A DNA stretch of 64,000 nucleotides, taken from the IMG/VR virus record IMGVR_UViG_3300031703_000002, positions 16,141-80,140 of that record, one strand, 5' to 3'. Each line of letters starts with the position of its first letter. The stretch's first letter is position 1. The stretch comes from a virus. The translations under genes and the position numbers were made by a program. Of this stretch, positions 34,599-42,700 are shown in pieces. The notes under the pieces were generated by a model. That model was not told the DNA's origin and searched no databases. It saw only the letters and a program-made list of their open reading frames with translations.

Positions 34599-35555
34599 AT
34601 GAAATCAGTAAATCAACTCTTTACAGAGAAATACAGACCATCGACATTAGATGAACTAATATTACCAGAAAGGGTAATGTCAAAATTCAACGATGGCCTT
34701 GTCCAGAATATGTTATTTGCAGGATCACCAGGAACTGGTAAGACATCTTGCGCAAAAGCAATCGTCAATCAATTTAAACTACCGTATTTGTATATCAATG
34801 CATCTACAGATACTTCAGTTGATGTGATTAGAACCAGAATTACAGATTTCTGTTCTACTGTTTCAATCATGGATGAGCCGGGAATGTTTAAGGTGGTTAT
34901 ATTAGATGAGGTCGATGGAGTATCGGATCAATTCTTTAAAGCACTTCGTGCAACTATGGAAACATTCTCTTCAAATTCAAGATTTATTGCAACTTGTAAT
35001 TACATTAATAAATTACCAGATCCAATTCTTAGTCGTTTTGAAGTTATCGATTTTGATTTTGATAAAGCAGAAGAAACAGAACTAACAAAGAAATATATCA
35101 AGAGAGTATATGAAATTTGTGGTAAAGAAGGTATGACAATTGAAAAACCAGCATTGGTTGAATTTGTTAAACGTAACTTTCCAGATTTAAGAACTACTCT
35201 TAATAAACTACAGGGATATAAAACACAAGGTACTACCAATATCACAGCGGTGGATGTGAAGAAGTTCAATTCAGTTTATAAAGATGTATTTGAATTAATC
35301 TTTAACGAGACAGATCCTGCTAAAAACTACCAAGCATTAGTAGGAAATTATGCAAATAGAGTAGATGATGTACTACAAACATTGGGTGCAGAATTCATCG
35401 AGTATATTCAGCAGGAAAAAGGACAATATATAAAACATATACCATCTATTATCATAACAGTTGCAAAACACCAAGCACAAAGGACTCATGTAATTGATCC
35501 TGTAATAACGATGTTAAGCTGTGTATATGAAATACAAAGTATAATTAATTCATAA
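34599..35555 (+). CDS. 44: Clamp loader large subunit (T4 gp44-like)
   Basis: Start set at ATG 34599 after CTTTATAT, giving 318 residues (T4 gp44 319); an upstream in-frame ATG would add a non-homologous peptide overlapping the minus-strand gene. It begins FTEKYRPSTLDEL, with Walker A AGSPGTGKT near 42-50, Walker B VVILDEVDG near 98 and a Sensor-1-type FIATCNY near 127. It is the AAA+ ATPase that opens the sliding clamp, acting with a small subunit (see 37055-37483). Confidence 0.9.
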   Translation: MKSVNQLFTEKYRPSTLDELILPERVMSKFNDGLVQNMLFAGSPGTGKTSCAKAIVNQFKLPYLYINASTDTSVDVIRTRITDFCSTVSIMDEPGMFKVVILDEVDGVSDQFFKALRATMETFSSNSRFIATCNYINKLPDPILSRFEVIDFDFDKAEETELTKKYIKRVYEICGKEGMTIEKPALVEFVKRNFPDLRTTLNKLQGYKTQGTTNITAVDVKKFNSVYKDVFELIFNETDPAKNYQALVGNYANRVDDVLQTLGAEFIEYIQQEKGQYIKHIPSIIITVAKHQAQRTHVIDPVITMLSCVYEIQSIINS

Positions 35556-35601
35556 TAATTAATAATAGTCATAGTATTAGACTAAGTAAAGAAATAAAAA
35601 T

Positions 35602-36873
35602 ATGAAAGTGGGAAAACACACACTATTGATCGACGGAAACTATTTTGTATTCAGTAGGCTTTTTGTTTTACCAAAACCTAAAACAGGACAACTGTTAGGC
35701 GATGATAAACAAAAGTCTCAGTTTATGAGAAAGTTAGCCATTGACTTTGCATCAGAGATGCGAAAGTTAAAAATGTTTGTAGATGACGTGGTTTTGACAG
35801 TAGATTCAAAATCATGGCGTAAAGACCTTTATCCAGAAGCGGATTATAAGGGTACAAGAACACAAAGCAGCAGTGTAAACTGGACTGCAGTATATTCAGT
35901 ATATGAAGAATTTCAAAAGATTCTTGAAGCTAAAGGCGTTACAGTACATCAAATACAAGGAGCAGAAGCAGATGATGTTATTTTCGGATGGTCAACTGCA
36001 CTTAATAATAGAGGTAAATCATGTTTAGTATGGTCAGGTGATAGAGATCTTATCCAATTGGTTAATTACTCTAAAACTAACGATGCGCACACATTGTGGT
36101 ATTACAATACTAAAAAGTCTTTGTATGCATATGAAGGTTTTGAAAGAGACATGGAAGATTCAGTAACTGGATCAATGGACAATGATGATTTCCTTTTTAA
36201 TATGGGAGGTGCAAGTTTAGCCAGAGATTCATACCAAAATAGTGTATTAAAATGGATCAAAGATCTTAAAATAAACATAACAGAAGTTGATTGTGATAGA
36301 TTTATTTTCAACAAGATTTTAATAGGTGATAAATCTGATAATATACCATCAGTAGTTACTTGGCAAAAAGAAATGAAAAATGGTAAGCTTAGAACTTATT
36401 CAATCACTGAGAAATCAGCAGATATTATTTATGATCAGTTTGTTAAAGAATTAGATAATTTCACAATTGAGTACTTGTTTAATCAAGATTCTAGAAACAA
36501 TTTAGTAGATATTATTTACAGAGTTATCGGACACAGTACATCAACATTGATTAAAGCATCTCTTGCTAATAATATAGCATTAATGTTATTACATATCAAA
36601 ACTATTCCAGATTCGATTCAGCGTGCAATTTATGATGCAATTGATAAAGATTGGGAAGGAGCACTAGAAAAACCAGAACAATTCATGGATATGGAAAAGA
36701 TCTTAGAAGGAACATCTTGGTTAGAAGATAAAGGTGGGTTTGGTCCAGATGCATTTGCAGGTATGGATATTCCAAAAGAAAAAACAGTTAAGGCAGCTCC
36801 TATGAAATTAGTTGGTAAAAAGACTGACACTTATAAAGAGCCAACGAATGCACCTAGCAAAAAATTATTCTAA
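35602..36873 (+). CDS. rnh: 5'-3' exonuclease / RNase H (FEN family)
   Basis: A 423-residue protein (T4 RNase H 305). Acidic metal-site motifs: LLIDGNYF near 9, GAEADDVI near 121, WSGDRDLIQL near 144 and LIGDKSDNIP near 241, the last being the helix-hairpin border. It removes RNA primers and flaps at Okazaki junctions. An extra C-terminal region from about 360 ends in SKKLF, a likely clamp-binding peptide that T4 RNase H does not have in this form. Confidence 0.85.
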   Translation: MKVGKHTLLIDGNYFVFSRLFVLPKPKTGQLLGDDKQKSQFMRKLAIDFASEMRKLKMFVDDVVLTVDSKSWRKDLYPEADYKGTRTQSSSVNWTAVYSVYEEFQKILEAKGVTVHQIQGAEADDVIFGWSTALNNRGKSCLVWSGDRDLIQLVNYSKTNDAHTLWYYNTKKSLYAYEGFERDMEDSVTGSMDNDDFLFNMGGASLARDSYQNSVLKWIKDLKINITEVDCDRFIFNKILIGDKSDNIPSVVTWQKEMKNGKLRTYSITEKSADIIYDQFVKELDNFTIEYLFNQDSRNNLVDIIYRVIGHSTSTLIKASLANNIALMLLHIKTIPDSIQRAIYDAIDKDWEGALEKPEQFMDMEKILEGTSWLEDKGGFGPDAFAGMDIPKEKTVKAAPMKLVGKKTDTYKEPTNAPSKKLF

Positions 36874-37049
36874 TGACGCACGAAGATCTTACAGATATCG
36901 AACTTATATTAATAGAAGCAAACGCTTATAACTTAAGAGATGAAGTTAAAGAACTTGCTGTTGAATTAATAGATAAATATAAGAGCCTTTTAGAAAAAGA
37001 TGCATATGCGATTGCATTTAAACGAACAACCACAATACTCAACATATAA
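36873..37049 (+). CDS. Small helical protein, 58 aa
   Basis: ATG overlaps the RNase H stop by one base. MTHEDLTDIELILIEANAYNLRDEVKELA... is two amphipathic helices with regular L/I/A spacing. The coupling argues for translation; function unknown. Confidence 0.5.
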   Translation: MTHEDLTDIELILIEANAYNLRDEVKELAVELIDKYKSLLEKDAYAIAFKRTTTILNI

Positions 37050-37054
37050 ACAAT

Positions 37055-37483
37055 ATGCTAGACGAAACTAAACTATTTGATTTTGTGAAAATTATGTTCA
37101 CGAAACCAGATCAATATAACAATATTAAAAATCATGCAAAGAAACGTCATCATTTTATGATCAATCGCTTCTTTGCAATTAAATATCCTGCGAACGCAAA
37201 TATGTTTAATCTAAATGGTATAAACGGCGGCAACGTGGTTCAATCATGGGCAATGGTAGCACAAAGATTTAAAGGTGTTCCTGGATGGTTTTATACAAAG
37301 ACCAAAAAAGCACCGAAAATACAGCTAGATAAATATACTCCATCAGAAGCTGCAGTTAGTTTTTTCTTATTAAAAAATGAAATTGGGCTGCGTGAATTCA
37401 ATGAATTGAAAATACATGCAAAGGCAGAACTGTTTAATGATTTAAAAAATATAGAAAGACAACAAGATGTTTATAGAAAATAG
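37055..37483 (+). CDS. 62: Candidate clamp loader small subunit (gp62-like)
   Basis: A 142-residue protein in the clamp-loader/RNase H operon. HHFMINRFFAIKYPANANMFNLNGIN, followed by a W-x-x-V-x-x-x-F...PGW and K-T-K-K stretch, has the pattern of gp62 proteins in T4-like phages ('PFMVNR.LS...D.......N'). T4 gp62 is 187 residues, so this is short. The N-terminal KLFDFVKIMF could bind gp44. A gp62 is expected since gp44 is present, and no better candidate exists here. Confidence 0.45.
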   Translation: MLDETKLFDFVKIMFTKPDQYNNIKNHAKKRHHFMINRFFAIKYPANANMFNLNGINGGNVVQSWAMVAQRFKGVPGWFYTKTKKAPKIQLDKYTPSEAAVSFFLLKNEIGLREFNELKIHAKAELFNDLKNIERQQDVYRK

Positions 37484-38117
37484 AGATATTTTTACAGAGG
37501 TTATTGATATTACGCTATATAAATACAATTCTATAGATGTTAAATTGTGGGGTTTAATTCAGCGCAGTATTAATACTAAAAGAATAACAACAGATTCGTA
37601 TTTGATATCAGTAGATGACATGAGTGAATTTATTAATAAATGGTTTGCGTCAGATGTTAGTAGATTTCAATCGGTTAATGAAGTATCAATACACAAAGAA
37701 GCGACTTCTATTTATTTTATTTGGCAAATGTTGAATAATATAAAAAATTTAACTTGGATTAAAGTAACTTTAAACAAGAATTTGAGTTATAGTAGAATAG
37801 TAAATATTGATCAGATTAAAACAATTAAGTATAATATTAAAACAATTAGAGGATCTCTAAGGCTCTTTGATTTATTTGATACTCGTGAATTAAACATAAC
37901 TAATGACATATTAGAGCGTTGTAAACTATTATCAAATAATCAAATGTACAGTGTATTTAAGTTAAAGAAGTTCATGACGATTCTTGATATGTATTTGACA
38001 GATGATTCTGCGAACGAAACATTCGGTGTCATAAATGCAATAATTCAAAAATTAGAGCCATTTGAAGCAGATGATCCAGAAATACTTTTAATAACGGATA
38101 GAAATTCTGATATATAA
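37467..38117 (+). CDS. Hypothetical protein, 216 aa
   Basis: Starts inside the previous gene (17-nt overlap, other frame), so it is probably translationally coupled. Helical, I/N/K/L rich, no recognised motif. The last codons overlap a GATATATAA box (38109). It lies between the clamp loader and neck genes, so either a replication accessory or an early assembly factor is possible. Confidence 0.5.
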   Translation: MFIENRDIFTEVIDITLYKYNSIDVKLWGLIQRSINTKRITTDSYLISVDDMSEFINKWFASDVSRFQSVNEVSIHKEATSIYFIWQMLNNIKNLTWIKVTLNKNLSYSRIVNIDQIKTIKYNIKTIRGSLRLFDLFDTRELNITNDILERCKLLSNNQMYSVFKLKKFMTILDMYLTDDSANETFGVINAIIQKLEPFEADDPEILLITDRNSDI

Positions 38118-38120
38118 TAA
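38109..38120 (+). promoter_or_regulatory. Late promoter box GATATATAATAA
   Basis: 27 nt before the neck-like gene; overlaps the stop region of the previous gene. Confidence 0.65.
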
Positions 38121-38146
38121 AAATAAGACTTGTAGTCATTACGTTA

Positions 38147-40096
38147 ATGGTAAATAACTTTACATCAGATCAAATAGGCGATGCATTCCTCGCTAAATTA
38201 ATTACTCCATATGAAAATGTCACTGACATTAATTCATGGAACATAATAGCAGGTGTAAATACTCCTAATACGGTAGGTACTTTAGCAATGACAGCGGGTG
38301 ACTCTATTGTAGTTGGAAATCTTACTAATCTTGATTTAACAACTGGTGATAAAATAATAGTAGGAAATACAGAATTCGAAGTAGCATTTATTATTAATGC
38401 ATTTACATTTACAGTAGTAACACCTCCGATATTTACAGGAACAGCACTTCAATTTTACAAACCACTGGATGCTAATAACTCATTTGATTATGAATTCAAA
38501 TGGTCACAAGAGCCATTGAACAGTGATGGTGGTATCATGTCAGAGTACGCACCACTGAACATTACAAATGGAGCTGCAGATTTATTAGGTCTTGTATTTG
38601 ATCCTCTTAAACCACTTTGGATTACTGTTAGATTTACTGTTAATAGATTATCAACAGCACATTCGTTATCATTATTAAGTATTACTTTTAATTTAGAAAC
38701 AGTAGAAGGCGTAATAGTATCATGTCCACAATATTGTACTGATTGTACAGATCCAGCAGCAATGAATGGATGTGCAAATATTACGGTAGAATGTTCTGAA
38801 AATTTATTTGATCCATATGCTTTACAAAAGCCTACGAATTTATATAAACAACTATCTGATGTATCAACTAATATATTTGGACACAAGGTCAAATACTTTA
38901 GAGTAGAACCTGATAAAAGATCAAGTGACGTTATATTAATGGAGTATTCACTTTATAATGTAAAAGAAAACAAGGAGATCAAGATAATGGTACCTGATAA
39001 CGAAATGCCATCTAATGAATTTAGATTTGACATATATGGAATGGGTTTCGAAGATTTTGAAATTCATATAACATCAGCCCAATTTGAAGCAGCTTTCGGT
39101 ACAGGAAAACAACCTAGAATGAGAGATTACTTGTACTTTCCACTTAATAATAGAATGTATGAAGTTAGTGGCGTATCATTTGCAGATGAATTTAATTTGA
39201 CAACAACATATTGGAGAGTATTACTTAAGAAGTACGAAGATAGAACAAGTACAATACATACTGATGATACAACAGAGACAGCTCTTACAGATTTAGTAAC
39301 AGGCTTAGATGAAGTATTTGGAGAACAAGTACAAGAAGAATATACAAAAGTTACAAAGCCAGAACAATATCAAACAGTATTCACCGAGGTTGGTGATGGA
39401 ACTAGAGATAGAATTCACAATGGCCTAAGTATATTAGATACTGAGATCAGAAACAAATGGACTATAGTTAGTAAAAATGCATACGATCTTAGTAGTATTA
39501 AAGATATTGGAATAGAAGCGTTAGTTTACAAAAGAAAATCAGTATTGGCAGCAGATTCCAATTTAGCAGTTACAGTATGGTTTAAACCTAACTTAACAGT
39601 AACAAATCCAAGTGCAACCATATTAGATGGTTTAATTAACGATAAAGGTTTAAAGATAACAACATCCAACGATGCAGTGTCTGTTCAAATAAACAACGAT
39701 GTACATCAATTTACATATGATACACCAGTTGCTTCAGATGCATGGTATGGATTAGTATTCAATTTAAATAACAAATATAATAAAATATCAACAACTGTAT
39801 TTAAGTTAGAGCCTGGTAATAATTTATTACCAAGTAATACAACACAGAACAGTATCACGAAGATATTAGATGAAACCAAATCTATAGCGTCATATGGATG
39901 GTCAACTAGTAAACAATATGCTCTTATGCCAGGACAATTAAAACTGACTAATATAAGAATGTTTACAAAACCAATTGAAGCTGAACAAAGACTTAATATA
40001 TTGCAACAATACATTGTCAGAGATAATCACCTTGCAACTATTATAGATAACGCAATACCTTCGATCCAACTGAGACGCTACAATCAAAACAGATAA
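38147..40096 (+). CDS. Neck protein (gp14-like) with an added C-terminal LamG-like domain
   Basis: A 649-residue protein directly before the terminase genes, the place of gp13/14/15 in T4. The middle (about 225-365: NLYKQLSDVSTNIFGHKVKYFRVEPD..., FGTGKQPRMRDYLYFPLNNRMYEV, FNLTTTYWRVLLKKYEDR) resembles gp14-type neck proteins, where a 'GD-Y-F' block and a 'W-K-V-x-L-K-K' strand recur. Residues 1-200 are a beta-rich addition, with a small Cys cluster near 195-215. The C-terminal 170 residues (SNLAVTVWFKPNLTV..., WYGLVFNLNNKYNK) look like a concanavalin/LamG jelly roll, which may bind glycans on the outside of the neck. Confidence 0.5.
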   Translation: MVNNFTSDQIGDAFLAKLITPYENVTDINSWNIIAGVNTPNTVGTLAMTAGDSIVVGNLTNLDLTTGDKIIVGNTEFEVAFIINAFTFTVVTPPIFTGTALQFYKPLDANNSFDYEFKWSQEPLNSDGGIMSEYAPLNITNGAADLLGLVFDPLKPLWITVRFTVNRLSTAHSLSLLSITFNLETVEGVIVSCPQYCTDCTDPAAMNGCANITVECSENLFDPYALQKPTNLYKQLSDVSTNIFGHKVKYFRVEPDKRSSDVILMEYSLYNVKENKEIKIMVPDNEMPSNEFRFDIYGMGFEDFEIHITSAQFEAAFGTGKQPRMRDYLYFPLNNRMYEVSGVSFADEFNLTTTYWRVLLKKYEDRTSTIHTDDTTETALTDLVTGLDEVFGEQVQEEYTKVTKPEQYQTVFTEVGDGTRDRIHNGLSILDTEIRNKWTIVSKNAYDLSSIKDIGIEALVYKRKSVLAADSNLAVTVWFKPNLTVTNPSATILDGLINDKGLKITTSNDAVSVQINNDVHQFTYDTPVASDAWYGLVFNLNNKYNKISTTVFKLEPGNNLLPSNTTQNSITKILDETKSIASYGWSTSKQYALMPGQLKLTNIRMFTKPIEAEQRLNILQQYIVRDNHLATIIDNAIPSIQLRRYNQNR

Positions 40097-40114
40097 GCGT
40101 ATCCAAGATAGGTT

Positions 40115-40123
40115 GATATATAA
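40115..40123 (+). promoter_or_regulatory. Late promoter box GATATATAA
   Basis: 18 nt before the small terminase ATG. Confidence 0.6.
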
Positions 40124-40140
40124 CCTATAAATAATAATTT

Positions 40141-40806
40141 ATGAGCGAAGAAAAGAAAAAGAATATATCTGAACAAGCGGATCAAATTCGCCAAGAGTTA
40201 GATGACTTGATAGGAAATACAGGAATGATGGATGTAGAAACAGATCCAGTCGACCTTCCAATTAAACAACCACGCACAGATTCAGTGCCTCGTGTTAGTT
40301 ATGTTGAATTAAAATCAGCAGCAACTAAAAAGGCACAGAAAACAATAACAGCTCTTATGAAATTTTATCTCGATGCAGATATTATTGAAAGAGATGAATA
40401 TATTAGAGCCAAAAAAGAAATGGATGAGATGACTATGTCGTCTTTGATCTATCAACTACAAGCTGGCGAGAGAGCATTAACTACACTTTTACAAACAATT
40501 GACGATGGTGAATTAGCACCAAGAATGTTTGAAGTTCTTGCAACTTTACAAAAATCAATGTTAGATATTATTAAATCGCAGACAATGTATTTAATGGCTT
40601 CAGAAGAATCTACTAAAAGAATTGCTCGTGATATAGAAATCTATAGAAAAAGAGACGATGTAAAAGAAATAGAAAGTTCTGGTGGAAACACAAAGGATAA
40701 GAATATACAAAGAGGTACGAAGGATCTAATGTCTGCAATTCAAAAGGGTATTAAAAGTAGTACTGAAGAAAGCGACATAGAAGACATAGAAATTACAGAA
40801 GAATAA
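40141..40806 (+). CDS. 16: Small terminase subunit (gp16-like)
   Basis: A 221-residue helical protein next to the large terminase with a 1-nt gap. Central helices (RVSYVELKSAATKKAQKTITALMKFYLDADII, and 95-160) fit the coiled-coil core of gp16, which oligomerises into rings and recognises DNA for packaging. The N-terminal S-E-E-K-K-K-N and acidic C-terminus are typical flexible tails. T4 gp16 is 164 residues. Assignment relies on length, helix content and position. Confidence 0.7.
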   Translation: MSEEKKKNISEQADQIRQELDDLIGNTGMMDVETDPVDLPIKQPRTDSVPRVSYVELKSAATKKAQKTITALMKFYLDADIIERDEYIRAKKEMDEMTMSSLIYQLQAGERALTTLLQTIDDGELAPRMFEVLATLQKSMLDIIKSQTMYLMASEESTKRIARDIEIYRKRDDVKEIESSGGNTKDKNIQRGTKDLMSAIQKGIKSSTEESDIEDIEITEE

Positions 40807-40807
40807 A

Positions 40808-42640
40808 ATGGCAAACGATTCATACGTCGGTGATAATAAATGGATACCAAAGGACGAGAGCGATGTAGATTCAGGCAAAATTGTTTGGTCTACTAAACAA
40901 GTTGACGATCTTATGGTTGCAATGGATCAAGGTTTTAGACCTAAAGTTGCTATGCCATTTTATGAGGGTAAAACATTCCTAAAAAAAGGTAATCTAGTAT
41001 TTGAATATACTGATGAAGAAATAAGTGAGTTAGCAAAGTGTGCTACTGACATTGTCCATTTTGCAGAAACATACGCAGTTGTAATGACTGATAATGGTAT
41101 TCAACAAGTAAAGCTTAGAGAATATCAAAAGACAATGTTGAGAAACTTTCAAGAAGAAAGATTCAATATTGTATTAGCATCACGTCAGATGGGTAAAACA
41201 GTTACCGCATCTATATTTAATGCATGGTACTTAATATTCAATACAGATAAGAACACATTACTACTTGCCAATAAATCAGATTCAACAAAAGAAATTATAG
41301 ATAAGGCGAAAGTTGTAGTTGAGAACGTTCCATTCTTTATGAAACCAGGTATCGTTAAATATGATGTAATGAATGTTAAGTGTGATAATGGTTGTAGATT
41401 AGTAGGACAAGCTACCACAGCGAAAGCAGGTATTGGTTTTACAATTCATAATCTATATCTTGATGAGTTTGCACATATTCACCCAACGATTGTGGATGCG
41501 TTCTATGAGAATGTTTATCCAACGTTATCAGCATCTAAGGTATCTCGTATTACAATAACATCAACGCCTAATGGATTTAATAAATTCTATCAAATATATG
41601 CGGCAGCAGATAGAGGCGAAAACGAATATAAGCCAATGCGAATTGACTGGTGGGAACATCCAGACAGAGATGATGCATGGTATGAAAGAGAACTTGGAAA
41701 TTTAGGTTCTATAGAAGCATTTAATAGACAGTACGGAAATGAATTCGTTTCATCTTCTAATCTATTATTAGATCCTATTGATTTAAAGAAAATGCGAAAG
41801 CGAGTACAGAAATATGTACACCATGATTTTGAAATATTTGATGACACAGGAATAGATACAAATGGTTTTTTATTATTTGATCCAACATTCGACATAGAAA
41901 CAGTACAAGATAAAGATAAATTCTGGGTATTTTCTGTAGATATTGCAGAAGGAAACGGAGGAGATCATTCAGTTATTAATATATTTGAATTAATACCGAT
42001 GTCTGTTGGTGAAATAGAAGCACAATTGAATCCAGGTGCAATGTATGATTTCTTTAAATTAAATCAGATAGGGATATTCAGGTCCAACGAACATGTCATT
42101 GAAGATTTTGCTAAAGTACTTTATATCTTAGCATGTGATATCTTTTATAATGAGAATGTTAAGATGATCGTAGAATACAACACATATGGGTCTATATTAT
42201 TCCAATACTTAAGATCTGTATTCCCGCAAAGAAATGATTTTGATGATGATATGGTAGTTAAGTTTAGACATAGACATGATTCTAAGACTTTAAAACATGG
42301 ACTTAAAATTAAATCAGATAATAAAGCTATATTTTGTCAGAATTTTTCAAAACTGTATAAAATAAATAGGATAAATATAACAGATGAAACGACTATAAAC
42401 GAAGCAAGTCTTTTTGGTGGTTTACCAAGAGGCGGGTATGGAGCTCAAATGGGAAATGACGATGCAGTCATGACAGTTATAAGTTCTACTGAGTTTTTTA
42501 ACACAACTGATTATGCAGATTGTGTAGAAGAACTTCTAGATTTTATAGATCCAGACATTCACGATAAGATGGAGATGGTATTATATAAAGATAATAAATC
42601 CGATGGAGATTTACAATATGACATATATGACCTGATCTAA
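40808..42640 (+). CDS. 17: Large terminase subunit (T4 gp17-like)
   Basis: A 610-residue protein, as in T4. The ATPase domain has Walker A SRQMGKTV near 124, Walker B LYLDEFAH near 217 and the coupling motif ITSTPNG near 242. The RNase H-like nuclease domain has FSVDIAEGNGGDHS near 376, VEYNTYG near 456 and GNDDAVM near 555 (acidic triad). It packages DNA to headful and cuts it. Contacts the portal through its C-terminus. Confidence 0.95.
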   Translation: MANDSYVGDNKWIPKDESDVDSGKIVWSTKQVDDLMVAMDQGFRPKVAMPFYEGKTFLKKGNLVFEYTDEEISELAKCATDIVHFAETYAVVMTDNGIQQVKLREYQKTMLRNFQEERFNIVLASRQMGKTVTASIFNAWYLIFNTDKNTLLLANKSDSTKEIIDKAKVVVENVPFFMKPGIVKYDVMNVKCDNGCRLVGQATTAKAGIGFTIHNLYLDEFAHIHPTIVDAFYENVYPTLSASKVSRITITSTPNGFNKFYQIYAAADRGENEYKPMRIDWWEHPDRDDAWYERELGNLGSIEAFNRQYGNEFVSSSNLLLDPIDLKKMRKRVQKYVHHDFEIFDDTGIDTNGFLLFDPTFDIETVQDKDKFWVFSVDIAEGNGGDHSVINIFELIPMSVGEIEAQLNPGAMYDFFKLNQIGIFRSNEHVIEDFAKVLYILACDIFYNENVKMIVEYNTYGSILFQYLRSVFPQRNDFDDDMVVKFRHRHDSKTLKHGLKIKSDNKAIFCQNFSKLYKINRINITDETTINEASLFGGLPRGGYGAQMGNDDAVMTVISSTEFFNTTDYADCVEELLDFIDPDIHDKMEMVLYKDNKSDGDLQYDIYDLI

Positions 42641-42661
42641 ATAAATTTCGAAATAAGAGTA

Positions 42662-42673
42662 GATATATAATAA
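42662..42673 (+). promoter_or_regulatory. Late promoter box GATATATAATAA
   Basis: 28 nt upstream of the tail sheath ATG. Confidence 0.7.
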
Positions 42674-42700
42674 AAGTAAAAAAACAAAAATAGAAAAATT

